Below, in pieces: positions 11,961 to 24,560 of a stretch of DNA of 64,000 nt. Where the stretch lies: the NCBI GenBank assembly GCA_951804985.1, contig OX638131.1:9180959-9244958 (forward strand), read 5' to 3'. The translations under genes were made by a program, and so were the position numbers. A model generated the notes under the pieces. It made no database searches, was not told the DNA's origin, and saw only the letters and a program-made list of their open reading frames with translations. This DNA comes from Dryomyza anilis. Taxonomy: Eukaryota; Arthropoda; Insecta; Diptera; Dryomyzidae. Positions within the stretch are counted from its first letter, which is position 1; each line of letters starts with the position of its first letter.

Positions 11961-13229
11961 GAAAAGACTGAAAAACTCTGAAAGACTGAAGCCCATCGTC
12001 AACAGACTGATTGGACCTTATCACTGCGGCTTCAGACCTGGAAAGTCCACCATAGAACAGATTTTCACATTGCGCCTAATCCAGGAAAAGACCCTAGAAA
12101 AACAGATCGACACCAACCACCTATTAGTCGACTATAAAGCCGCCTTCGACACTCCGATAAGGGAATGATTAAACGCCGCAATGTCTGAGTTCGGTATACC
12201 TGCGAAACTTATAAGGCTTTGCAGGATGACCCTGAGCAACACACGTTGCTCAGTGAGAATAGGAAAAGACCTCTCCGAGCCATTTCATACCGAACGAGGT
12301 TTCAGACAGGGTGACTCCCTATCGTGCGACTTTTTTATCTTATTGATGGAGAAAATAGTTCGAGCTGCCGAACTCCGTCAAAGCGGCACTATCCTCAACA
12401 AAAGTGTCATGCTGCTCGCATATGCCGACGATATTGATATCATTGGCAGGAGCACATGAGCAGTTAGCGCAGCATTCTCCAGATTGGAGAAAGAGTCGCG
12501 TCGAATGGGTCTTGCGGTGAACGGACAAGACGAAGTTCCTTGTGTCAACAAGCAAAATAGAGTCCGTGCGTCTTGGACAAAAAGCTGATTTTGACACTCA
12601 CAAGTTCGACATTGAGAAGGACTTCGTCTACTTGGGATCCAGCATAAACAGCAACAACGACGTCAGCCTGGAGATCAAACGGAGAATAACTCTTGCCAAA
12701 AGGTGCTACTTTGGGCTCAGTAGGCAATTGCGAAGTAGAACCCTCTCTCGCCAGACAAAAATAACGCTCAACAAGTCACTCATCATGCCCGTCCTACTTT
12801 ATGGTGCGGAAACATGGACGCTGGCCTCCACCGATGAGAGAATACTGGGAGCGTTCGAGAGAAATCTTTGGCCCTATCTGCTTTACTAACGAGTATCGAA
12901 TCAGGATGAACCACGAGCTGTATGAGTTATTCGACAACATTGACATAGTCAAGCGCATCAAGATCAAGCGGCTTCGCTGGCTAGGTCATGTCAAACGAAT
13001 GGATGCAAACACTCCAGCCAAGAAGGTGCTTGAATCGAAACTCTAAGGTGGACAGCGTATAAGAGGGCGTCCAAATCTGCGTTGGAAAGACCAAGTTGAG
13101 GACAACCCGGCAACGCTTTGTATTTCTAACTGGCGTCAGCGCGCGCAAAGCAGATCCGACTGGCGCGGCTTCATCTCAGCGGCCAAAACCGACCCACGGT
13201 TGTAAGGGCCATTAAAGTAAGTAAGTAAG
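11961..13229 (+). pseudogene. Decayed RTE-type non-LTR retrotransposon, reverse transcriptase 3' part
   Basis: This is the C-terminal portion of a LINE polymerase, 5' truncated so that the endonuclease is absent. Visible in order are a finger motif CGFRPGKST, motif A with the catalytic Asp in DYKAAFD, the RQGDSLS block, motif C with YADD, then LLYGAETW and RLRWLGHV, the conserved C-terminal region of RTE-like elements. It is dead: in-frame stops at 12166-12168, 12457-12459 and 13044-13046, and frame shifts near 12525 and 12865. The reading frame ends at 13203-13205. The 3' tail is a short GTAA repeat, typical of RTE elements rather than poly(A). It sits inside the 23-bp array, flanked by a probable 13-bp target duplication (11948-11960 and 13230-13242, about 11 of 13 matching). 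RTE assignment is moderately sure; non-LTR reverse transcriptase is certain. Confidence 0.93.
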
Positions 13230-13242
13230 TAGTACAAAAACT

Positions 13243-13440
13243 ATAAATTATGTGGTATTGAAAATATAAATTTAATAGTATTAAAAAAATAAAATTAATC
13301 GTATTGAATATATAGAATTTAAAAGTAATATTACTATAAATTTAATACTATTGAAACTATAAATCTAATCATATGAAAATTATAAAATTAATAGTATTGA
13401 AACTGTTAAACTAATAGTATAGAAACTAAAAATCACTAAT
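13243..13440 (+). repeat. 23-bp repeat, block resumed after the retrotransposon
   Basis: Decayed copies of the ATAGTATTGAAACTAT family restart immediately after the GTAA tail and target duplication. This confirms that the reverse transcriptase copy landed inside the array. Confidence 0.8.
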
Positions 13441-14194
13441 ATTTTTATATAAAAAAAAGAATTTTATATAACTTTAATTTCAATTCTCATTAAAGTTTTA
13501 TTGAATTAAATATTTTTGGTGCAATTAAAATAGATTTATATTGTTTTCAAAAATTCTACGAATATTTTAGAGTTATGAAAGAGATTTATAAATTTATGGA
13601 ATTGTATTTTACACATTTCATTAATGTTTATATACAATTACACACTCATACGTCATGTTGTACCCACTACAAAAGCTGTAAAAAAATTATTTAATTTGAC
13701 ACAGCTTCCCAAAATTTTGCACAAACAAATGCATTCATTAGTTTATTTATGCAATTTTCAATGCACTTGTTAGCTGTTGCTGCAAACAAATACAATAAAT
13801 TTAAATAAAAGAAATGCAATTAAAACTAAAAACAAAAATGTTTGCCACGGTTGCACGTATACGCACAAACGGAAAAACTCAATTAAAAACGTTTTTATGT
13901 GGTTGTCAAAATAATAAAAAATACATATAATAATAAAAATAACATAAAAACTTGTGTTTCTAATGGACCTCACGTTGCGGTTGTGACTGTGCGGTAATTA
14001 ACACACGTTTAGCGTGCATTTTGTTGAGTTTTAGTTTAGTTGGAGTTTTTTTTTCGTTGGTGTGGTTGTTTCTAATAGTAGTTGCAATTTTATGTATTTC
14101 AGTTGTTCATAAATTTAATAGAAAATAAGAACAAACAAATAAAATATAAACACTCAGAAAACAAAAATGGCGTATTTCAGTCTTTTCATTTTAA
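13441..14194. other. AT-rich stretch with one box copy
   Basis: AT-rich, without convincing genes. A 67-codon hydrophobic frame on the minus strand (13770-13973) lacks supporting features. It contains the dispersed box at 13645. Confidence 0.55.
13645..13663 (+). repeat. Dispersed CTCATACGTCA box, forward copy
   Basis: CTCATACGTCATGTTGTAC matches the 19-bp consensus at 18 positions. It lies in AT-rich sequence between 23-bp blocks with no tandem neighbour. Confidence 0.75.
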
Positions 14195-14760
14195 TAAATT
14201 TAATAATATTGTAATTTTTAATTTAATAGTATTGAAATTATAAATTTAATAGTATTAAAACGATAAATGTAATAGTTATGAAACTTTTGATTTAATTGTA
14301 TTGAAACTATAAATATAGTAGTACATAAATTTAATAGTATTGAAGCGAAAATTTATTAGTGTTTTAACTATAGATTATTTGTATTGAAAATATAAACTTA
14401 ATAGTATTTAAATCAATAGAATACTCTTATTAAACAATAAATTTAACATTAAAATTGAAAAAGTTTTGAGTGTATACATTTAATGTTTTTACTATATATA
14501 TTAAATGGTATTAAAACGATTAATTTAATGGTATTCAAACTATAAATTAATTATTTTTGAAACTATAAATTTAAAAGAATTGAAACTATAATATAATAGT
14601 ATTGAAACTTTAAAGATTAAATTACAAAAACTATAAATTTCGTGATACTAAAGCTATAAATTGAATAGTATTTGTAACGTTAAATTATTAGTATTGTATA
14701 TATAGAATTTAAAAGTATTAAAACTATAAATGTAATAGTATTAAAACTATTGATACTGTG
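14195..14760 (+). repeat. 23-bp repeat, third block (decayed)
   Basis: Many imperfect copies of 'aatagtattgaaactataaa' with substitutions and small indels. Orientation is the same as the blocks at 11496 and 13243. Confidence 0.8.
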
Positions 14761-15734
14761 ATATTACCCCATTTCTATTTCTGAGTGCACCGCCAACTTG
14801 TACTGCCAAAAACTTTTCTCCCAAAACTAATTTCGGAAAAACGAAATGCAACGAGTTTTCGGAATCCTTGCAATTTTGTTTGTTTCATTGGCGCAATGAA
14901 ATCAAACATTGCGCCGACAGCACCAACTTTTGCCCCAGTTTGCGGAAGCTGTGCGCGTACCTTGTTTTCAGCAATAGCAGCATTAACAGCAGCAACCAGA
15001 GCAACAGCAGCAGCGGCAACAAGAACATCAAAATTATCAACAACTTTAACAGCAACAGCAAAAGTTGCTCGTGCTTAATTTAGTTAGAAATGTTGTCGTT
15101 GTTGCATTTGTTAAATTATGTTTTTGATTTCTCGTTACTGTGTGTGGCGTCATTTCCGCCATGGCCAACATTTTGCGTACGCATTTCCGCCTGTTGCCGC
15201 ATGTGTCGTTGCAGTAGCAGCAGCAAGAGCAAGAGCAGCAGTAACAGCATTTAGTGTTGCTGCTATAATTTTTGTTGCTAAAACGAATTATGCGCCTGAT
15301 TTGCGCCAAAGTTTCTGGCAAATTAAATTGCATCAATTGGTGGCGCTGCAACTAATTAAACTTAACAGCAATTGCAATTGCTGCAGTGGCAGCAACAGCA
15401 GTAGCAGCAACAAAATGTTGTAAAAGTTTTTGCTGCCACTTGAAGCGCTTTTTGCAATCGTAAATTAAATTAAGCACAAAATAGCTTTAAGCTCAACTCA
15501 ATTCAGCTCAACAGCATGTGGCATATTAAACGTTGGCATTTTGTGGCGATTATTGTTGCTGTTGCAATTTGAATTTTATTGTTTTTGTAATTTATGTGCA
15601 ATTATGCAAATATTGTGTAGTTTATTTAGTAATTTTTGTATTAGCAAAATATTCATGAGTTGTTTTTAAAAATCATGAATTGCTGAGATGGTAAATATTA
15701 CTCATACGTCATGCGGTACTGAAAACGAATTTGT
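14761..15734. other. Unique island with CAG/CAA runs
   Basis: GC-richer island. CAG/CAA-type runs at about 14965-15065, 15205-15255 and 15375-15415 keep several frames open on both strands. The resulting Ala-, Ser/Asn- and Cys-rich frames of about 100 codons are mutually overlapping shadows. Such runs are common in fly introns and intergenic DNA. It contains one box copy at 15701. Confidence 0.6.
15701..15719 (+). repeat. Dispersed CTCATACGTCA box, forward copy
   Basis: CTCATACGTCATGCGGTAC matches the consensus at all but one position. It lies just before the fourth 23-bp block. Confidence 0.75.
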
Positions 15735-16255
15735 GTTTTAAAATAATAAATGTAATACTATTGACATTATAATATAGTAGAATTGAATCAAGAAAATGAA
15801 ACAAGTATTGAGACTCAAAATTTTAAAAGTATTGAGACTATACATATAATGGTATTAAAATTTTAATTAGTTTAAAACTATAAATTCAATAGTATTGAAA
15901 CTATAAATTTAATAGTATTAAAGCAATAAATTTATTGGTTTTAAAAATATAAATTTAATAGTACTGAAACAATAAATTAATTAATATTTAAACTACATAA
16001 TCAATAGTAATGTATTTAGTGATATTAAAATTAAAAATAGTAAGGAAACTATAAGTTTTATAGTATTGGATAAATTAAATGAATAGTATTGAAACTATAA
16101 TTTTTATAGTATTGGATAAATTATATGAATAGTATTGAAACTAACAGTTTAATAGTATAGGATAAATTAAATGAATAGTATTGAAAGTATAAACATAATA
16201 TTAGTGAATCAATAAAATGAATATTATGGAAACTTAATAGTATTGAGGTTTTTAA
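15735..16255 (+). repeat. 23-bp repeat, fourth block (decayed)
   Basis: Imperfect ATAGTATTGAAACTAT-family copies. Around 16060-16190 a longer phrase containing 'ggataaatta.atgaatagtattgaaa' recurs three times, a local higher-order duplication. Confidence 0.8.
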
Positions 16256-17029
16256 TGAAAAAGATTTATAATTTGCAGTATTTTTAAATTTTTAAAATTA
16301 TTAAAAAGAACAATTTAGTTTTAAATTGTTTGCCACCAATTGTCACTTTTGCAGCATGTCTGCGTCTAGACGCATCAGACGCATATATACTACGCTTCAC
16401 ATGCAGCAAATTTCATGCTTGCTAATTTTAGCCATTTATTTTTTGTTTCTACCACATTTTTCTTCAAAGCTTTGTGCTTGCTTTGGCTGCCAGTTGCTTT
16501 CATTTGACTTTTGGCTGGCAGTTAGTTTATGTTGCCGCTTTTTCTATGGCCAACAGACAGTTAGTTAGTTGGTTGGTTGTTGCCTCTGAATGCATAAGAA
16601 AACAAATAGTTGAAAACTAAACAAAAAAGAAAAAAATAATAATAAAGAAAAAAACCTTTTTATTTATTTTTTTTGGCAGCACATTTTTTGTCGCTTTTAT
16701 GTTGTTTGCATAGATAGACTTGCAATAATTTGTTGCTGATTTTTTTTTTTTACATTTTTGTAAAATGAATATTTTTTGGATTTTTTTTTAATTTTTTGTA
16801 ATGTTCGTTTAGGGAGAGAAATAAGCAAAGAATGTGGATGAAAAAGAAGCAGTAGTTAAAGCAACAAATTTTGTACCCGCAATGAAGATGCTCAAATATT
16901 TGCTTAAGTCTATTTATAAGCTAAAAAAAAAAATTAAAAGAAAAAGTAAATTAAAAAAATCATTTTATTATTTTATTTGTAAATCGCAGCCATATTAAGG
17001 GTACTCAAGAGTGTATAAAATAAAAAATA
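16256..17029. other. Unique non-coding stretch
   Basis: Mixed sequence becoming A/T homopolymer-rich from 16620. An 80-codon frame at 16326-16568 is hydrophobic and Cys-rich, but it has no recognised domain and is not proposed as a gene. Confidence 0.5.
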
Positions 17030-17520
17030 AAGCAATAAAGAAATTAGGAAATAAATAAATAAAAAATAAAGAAATAAAGATATAAAGAAATAAAGAAATA
17101 AAGAATTAAGGAAATAAAGAAATAAAAATATAAAGAAATAAAGAAATAAAAATATAAAGAAATAAAGAAATAGAAGAAATAAAGAAATAGAAGAAATAAA
17201 GAAATAAAGAAATAAAGAAATAAAGAAATAAAGAAATAAAAAAATAAAGAAATAAAGAAATAAAGAAATAAAGAAATAAAGAAATAAAAAAATAAAGAAA
17301 TAAAGAAATAAAAAAATAAAGAAATAAAGAAATAAAGAAATAAAGAAATAAAAAAATAAAGAAATAAAGAAATAAAGAAATAAAGAAATAAAGATATAAA
17401 GATATAAAGATATAAAGATATAAAGAAATAAAGAAATAAAGAAATAAAGAAATAAAGAAATAAAGAAATAAAGAAATAAAGAAATAAAGAAATAAAGAAA
17501 TAAAGGAATAAATAAAGAAA

Positions 17521-17579
<59 letters not shown>

Positions 17580-18340
17580 ACAAATAGAGAAATAAACAAA
17601 TAAAGAAATAAAGAAATAAATAAATAAAGAAATAAAGAAATAAAGAAATAAAGAAATAAAGAAATAAAGAAATAAAGAAATAAAGAAATAAAGAAATAAA
17701 GAAATAAAGAAATAAAGAAATAAAGAAATAAAGAAATAAAGAAATAAAGAAATAAAGAAATAAAGAAATAAAGAAATAAAGAAATAAAGAAATAAAGAAA
17801 TAAAGAAATAAAGAAATAAAGAAATAAAGAAATAAAGAAATAAAGAAATAAAAAAATAAAGAAATAAAGAAATAAAGAAATAAAGAAATAAAGAAATAAA
17901 GATATAAAGATATAAAGATATAAAGATATAAAGAAATAAAGAAATAAAGAAATAAAGAAAGAAAGAAATAAAGAAATAAAGAAATAAAGAAATAAAGAAA
18001 TAAAGGAATAAATAAAGAAATAAATAAATAAAGAAATAAAGAAATAAAGAAATAAACAAATAAAGACACAAAGAAATAAATAAACAAATAATGAAATAAA
18101 ATAAAGAAATACAGAAATAAAGACATAAAGAAATAAAGAATAATATATAAATAAAGAAATAAAGAAATAAAAAAATAAAGAAATAAAGAATAATATATAA
18201 ATAAAGAATCAAAGAAATAAAGAAGAAAAAAAAATAAAGAAATAAAGAAAAACAGAAATAAAACAATAAAGAAATAACGAAATGAAGAAATAAAGAAAAA
18301 AAGAAATAAAAAATAAAGAAATAAAATAAATATGGATAAA
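17030..18340. repeat. Octanucleotide satellite (AAATAAAG)n with AAAT and ATATAAAG blocks
   Basis: Mostly 8-bp AAATAAAG units. An (AAAT)n block lies at about 17515-17580, and two blocks of four GATATAAA units start at 17393 and 17901. Two matching GGAATAAATAAAG landmarks at 17505 and 18005 show that about 500-508 bp was duplicated in tandem. Copies decay after about 18040. The long minus-strand frames rich in Phe, Leu, Ile, Ser and Tyr are repeat artefacts. Confidence 0.95.
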
Positions 18341-19000
18341 CCAAAAACACATAATGAATATAACAAAAAAACATCAACAACAAAATAATAAAAATCAAAA
18401 ATAAACACAAAATTAAAATAAAAAAAGTTGAAACAAAATAAAAAAACAAAAACACAAAATCCAACGCATAAATATAAGCAAAACCACTAAATCAAAAGAA
18501 AACTCAATAAAAAAAAAAAATCAAAAGACAAAATTAAAGTAAAAAAAAGAAAGTTGTATGCAAAAACACAAAATCAAAGAAAATGAAAAAAAAAAACAAA
18601 AGCAAACAAAACGAAAACAATAAAAAGGAAAAAAAATAAGAAAAAAGCATATTTAAATAAATAAAATCATACAGAATTAAAAATAAAAAACACAAAACGG
18701 TGCACACAAAAAAAATCAAAGCAAAAACAGAAATAAGTTCATAAAAAACAAAAATCTACACAAAATTGGCGCAAAGACATAATATAAAAATTAAAATTTT
18801 CAATGTAAGCAAAAAACTGGAAAAAATAAAGAAACACATTAAAGGCAGACAGATCACAACAATCAAATGCAGAAATAAAAAAAAGAAAAATTAAAGCAAA
18901 AATGTCTAAAGCAAAAAAACTAAGTATTATTTTGAACAAAAAAATATTGAAATACTTAAAAAAAAACTGTAACAGTGGTTTTGAAGCACTAAAAAGCAGT
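18341..19000. repeat. A-rich low-complexity tract
   Basis: Strongly A-biased plus strand with runs of CAAAA/AAAAC, grading out of the octamer array. No fixed period was seen and no gene was recognised. Confidence 0.7.
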
Positions 19001-19921
19001 AAGTCTTTTTTCAGTTAATCTTTTTGAATAATTCACTTTTTATTTTTTGATGTAGATGCAAAAAATAGAAATTAAAAAAATACAAACTTAATATTTTTTT
19101 TACCTATTACGCCAGTTAATTTCTGCTTCCGCTGTTTTGCGGTTGTGTTTTTACTGCTATCTCAACAGTGACCCAAAACACACATGGCCGCCTATTTCAC
19201 AAACACACACACACCGATGCATCTGCATCAAGTTAAACGTGTAGGTTCTTTTATTATTTACATAGCTCCCAAAAGTCGAATTTTTCATGCGTGCCCCAAA
19301 AAAAAAAACAATTAATTTATGCAGTATTTCTTGCGCTGTAATAAAGCGGCCTCTCTCTCGTTCGTTTTGTTGCAATTGTTTTATAAAAAATACTTTATAA
19401 CATTTTTCAACAATACTTTTTATTTTTCTTTTCCATTTGTTGCTTGCGGTTACGCGCTTTATTTTATGGCGTGTGCGCTATGCCACGCCATTGTATTTGG
19501 CGCTCACTTAACTCACTTCCGCCGGATGCGGCCGCTTTGCGGTGCGTCGCACTTCAGCGCATTGCCGGCAACTGGCCGGCGTGTTTTTGGTTTATTATCT
19601 TTAGTTAGTGCTGCTGCTGTTGTTAATATTTTTTGTATGTTTTATTGCAGCAGTAATGCCAAGGAATGCATTGCAGTCTGGTGAAAATAAATCGACCTAC
19701 AAAAATGCACAAAATGTTCGCGTTATTTTTTGTAAAAAAAACTACTAAAAAAATATTATAATTAAAATAAATCAAATAATAAAATTTAAAAAACGCAACT
19801 AAATTATAAAAATCAATAAAACAATATTGAAAAATAGTAGAAACAAATAAATATTAAATAAAATTTGCAAATAATTTTTTGGAATATCTATTTTTAGCAT
19901 TGTTTAAAATATATAATATTT
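19001..19921. other. Unique non-coding stretch
   Basis: GC-richer between about 19120 and 19690. A 121-codon frame at 19319-19684 has no homology I recognise and its composition is not persuasive. The last 200 bp are AT-rich. Confidence 0.5.
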
Positions 19922-22000
19922 TATATCATATATCATACATCATACATCATATATCATATATCATATATCATATATCATATATCATATATCATATATCATA
20001 TATCATATATCATATATCATATATCATATATCATATATCATATATCATATATCATATATCATATATCATATATCATATATCATATATCATATATCATATA
20101 TCATATATCATATATCATATATCATATATCATATATCATATATCATATATCATATATCATATATCATATATCATATATCATATATCATATATCATATATC
20201 ATATATCATATATCATATATCATATATCATATATCATATATCATATATCATATATCATATATCATATATCATATATCATATATCATATATCATATATCAT
20301 ATATCATATATCATATATCATATATCATATATCATATATCATATATCATATATCATATATCATATATCATATATCATATATCATATATCATATATCATAT
20401 ATCATATATCATATATCATATATCATATATCATATATCATATATCATATATCATATATCATATATCATATATCATATATCATATATCATATATCATATAT
20501 CATATATCATATATCATATATCATATATCATATATCATATATCATATATCATATATCATATATCATATATCATATATCATATATCATATATCATATATCA
20601 TATATCATATATCATATATCATATATCATATATCATATATCATATATCATATATCATATATCATATATCATATATCATATATCATATATCATATATCATA
20701 TATCATATATCATATATCATATATCATATATCATATATCATATATCATATATCATATATCATATATCATATATCATATATCATATATCATATATCATATA
20801 TCATATATCATATATCATATATCATATATCATATATCATATATCATATATCATATATCATATATCATATATCATATATCATATATCATATATCATATATC
20901 ATATATCATATATCATATATCATATATCATATATCATATATCATATATCATATATCATATATCATATATCATATATCATATATCATATATCATATATCAT
21001 ATATCATATATCATATATCATATATCATATATCATATATCATATATCATATATCATATATCATATATCATATATCATATATCATATATCATATATCATAT
21101 ATCATATATCATATATCATATATCATATATCATATATCATATATCATATATCATATATCATATATCATATATCATATATCATATATCATATATCATATAT
21201 CATATATCATATATCATATATCATATATCATATATCATATATCATATATCATATATCATATATCATATATCATATATCATATATCATATATCATATATCA
21301 TATATCATATATCATATATCATATATCATATATCATATATCATATATCATATATCATATATCATATATCATATATCATATATCATATATCATATATCATA
21401 TATCATATATCATATATCATATATCATATATCATATATCATATATCATATATCATATATCATATATCATATATCATATATCATATATCATATATCATATA
21501 TCATATATCATATATCATATATCATATATCATATATCATATATCATATATCATATATCATATATCATATATCATATATCATATATCATATATCATATATC
21601 ATATATCATATATCATATATCATATATCATATATCATATATCATATATCATATATCATATATCATATATCATATATCATATATCATATATCATATATCAT
21701 ATATCATATATCATATATCATATATCATATATCATATATCATATATCATATATCATATATCATATATCATATATCATATATCATATATCATATATCATAT
21801 ATCATATATCATATATCATATATCATATATCATATATCATATATCATATATCATATATCATATATCATATATCATATATCATATATCATATATCATATAT
21901 CATATATCATATATCATATATCATATATCATATATCATATATCATATATCATATATCATATATCATATATCATATATCATATATCATATATCATATATCA
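19922..22000. repeat. Heptanucleotide satellite (CATATAT)n, about 297 copies
   Basis: An almost perfectly homogeneous 7-bp array of about 2.08 kb. The first few units have CATACAT variants and the array ends abruptly before 'ccatatcac'. Three units (21 nt) contain no stop in one frame, which produces a 719-codon frame of repeated HISYIIY. This is not a gene. Confidence 0.98.
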
Positions 22001-23699
22001 CCATATCACTGATAATATTTCTCAATTATATAATTTAAAAAAATAAAACAAAACAAATCGAAACAAAGACACAACGCCAAGCATTAAGGACACTCACAAG
22101 GCGCAGACAACAACGTAGATGTTGACTCACGAGGACTTCAAGGATTACAAGGACTACAAATACTTTGTCAACAACTTCCGCGAAACTGTCGAAGTAATGC
22201 GAGACACTAAAAACACAGAACAAAAGTGCAAAAGGACACTAAGAATTTGCAGCCACAAAATCTGGTAAAAACTATGATGCTGAAAAAAGAAGCGCACAGG
22301 CAGTAGACATAAAAAAACGAGAAGAAAGCGTGATTGCAACAAAAAAAAGTCAAGAAAATCCGTTACGCCTTAAGGACGAAGTCAAACACTAACTTTTAAC
22401 GACTTTGCCACAACATGTGTTATGCAGGAGCAGAAACAAAAACAAAAAAGAAAATGTAGTAACAACAAAAACAAGTTTTGATATACAAGGATTTTTTTTT
22501 GTTAGTTTTATTATAATTATTATTACAACTATTATTAACAGTAGCGCGCAGACAGGACGTTTCTTCGTTCGAGCTGCAGTCAGGACGAAGTTGTAGTTGG
22601 TGACTGCCACAACAAACAGCTGTCACTAGTGTTGAAGTTGTTATATTTTTTTTGTTTTATTTACAACTTATTGTTTTTATAGTGGCAATTGTTACAAGAG
22701 TAGGTACTACTAGACATAGTCGTAGTTGCAGCAGTTTTTCGAATTTTGACGCCAGAGTGCGTTATTGCGACATCTTTAGCACGCGTGTGCTGTAATTCAG
22801 CGGCAACTTCAGGTGCTACAGTTGATGCAGTTGTCTCAGTTCCCTCAATAGCTTTAGCCACTTAAGTTTCTTTGGTGCCATTAATTTCCCCAGTTCCTTC
22901 AGTTGCCTCAAATTCTTTATTTACCTCAGTCTGCCATTGCAAAACCCCGTCTCAAATATGGCAACGTGCTTTAAGCAAACATGCAGCTAATGAGCAGGAA
23001 GCAATTGACTCTCAGGTGTAGCTACATTCAGGAACTCTGCTATTTTTGGGTGATTCCCAATGGCGGAAGTTCGTTTTGAGTGTTGTCACTCTGTGGCAAT
23101 TGCAGGTGACAGCTTTTGTTGCTGCGATTTGTAATAATTTTGAAGTGTATTTAAAGACTTTTGAGATTTTATAGTTTATATTTGGTTTTCTTACTTCTTT
23201 TTTCAATTTTTTCATATATATTAGTTTTTTTATTTTTACTTTTCTATTTTTTTTATTTTTAATTTTTTTTTTGTTTTTAATTTTTTGTTTAATTTTTTAA
23301 ATTGGATATGTTTAATTGTACTGTATTTTTTAAATAAACAATTATAAAATAATATTTTCATCTATTTTGAATTTTAAATAGTTATTTTTTAAATCAAATT
23401 TTTAACTTTATTCCCTTTGATACGCTCAATTGGTCAGCCACCGTTTCGACCAATTTCAATGCCGGTCACAAATAAGAAAACCACCAAAATCTTGTTTAGC
23501 ACAAAACGAAAGAAAACAAAAAAAATAGAAGCCACACAAAAAAGTTTTCAGCTATATTTCTTTCATTTTAATATCGTGCGCTCAGCCACTCGTTGTCTCT
23601 CTGCGGACGACAAACAATCGCGGTCTGCATTGCTTGCAGAAGCACGGCGCAGGATACCCACAGCACAAAAGCGCCATAGAAATAAATTAAGAAACTAAA
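22001..23699. other. Unique non-coding stretch
   Basis: Mixed composition. Short frames of 62-93 codons on both strands lack domains. A T-rich tract lies at about 23215-23400. No transposon ends or RNA genes were recognised. Confidence 0.55.
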
Positions 23700-24560
23700 A
23701 AATTTACTGAAAAATTGAATTTTTAGTGAAAATTTGAATTTTTAGCGAAAAATTGAATTTTAAGTGAAAAATTAAAATTTAAGTAAAAAATTTCATTTTC
23801 AGTGAAAAATTAAATTTTTAGTAAAAAATCGAATTTTTAGTGAAAAATTGAATTTATAGTGAAAAATTGAATTTATAGTGAAAAAATGAATTTATAGTGG
23901 AAAATTGAATTTATAGTGAATTCAATTTTGAGCGAAAAATTGAATTTTTAGTGAAAAATTGAATTTTTAGTGAAAAATTGAATATATAGTGAAAAATTAA
24001 ATTTTTAGTAAAAAATTTCATTTTCAGTGAAAAATTAAATTTTTAGTGAAAAATCGAATTTTTAGTGAAAAATTTAATTTTGAGTGAAAAATTGAATTTT
24101 TAGTGAAAAATTTAATATTTAGTGATAAATTGAATTTTTAGTGAAAAATTGAATTTTTAGTAAAAATTGAATTTTTAGTGACAAATTGAATTTTTAGTGA
24201 CAAATTGAATTTTTAGTGAAAAATTGAATTTTGAGTGAAAAAATTTAATTTTGAGTGAAAAATCGACTTTTTAGTGAGAAATAGAATTTTTAATGAAAAA
24301 TTGAATTTTTAGTGAAAAATTTAATTTTTAGTGAAAAATTGAATTTGTAGTGATAAATTGAATATATAGTGAAAAATTTATTTTTTAGTGAAAAATTGAA
24401 TTTTGAGTGACGAATTGAATTTTTAATGCAAAATTGAATATTTAGTGACAAATCGAATGAGAATAAAAAATTGAATTTTAATGAGAAATCGAATTTAAAG
24501 TAAAAATTAATTTTTTCTTCAAAGATAGAATTTTTAGTGAAAATTTGATTTTCTAGTGCA
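23700..24560 (+). repeat. 19-bp repeat AAAAATTGAATTTTTAGTG, plus orientation
   Basis: About 45 moderately diverged 19-bp units with the hallmark GAATTTTTAGTGAAAAATT. Variants include ATATATAGTG, TTTGAGTG and GTGACAAATT. The unit contains the dyad AAAAATT-G-AATTTTT. Confidence 0.95.

Noticed and set aside
14785..15423. Ala-, Ser/Asn- and Cys-rich frames of about 70-100 codons
   Set aside because: They come from CAG/CAA runs readable in many frames on both strands, without domains or codon bias.
17044..18464. Frames of about 450 codons rich in Phe, Leu, Ile, Ser and Tyr on the minus strand
   Set aside because: Generated by (AAATAAAG)n; two overlapping frames are open, which marks a repeat artefact.
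19319..19684. 121-codon frame in a GC-richer island
   Set aside because: No recognisable domain or conserved pattern; composition reflects the local sequence. Comparative data would be needed.
19879..22038. 719-codon frame with repeated HISYIIY
   Set aside because: Produced entirely by the (CATATAT)n array, whose 21-nt triple unit happens to lack stops.
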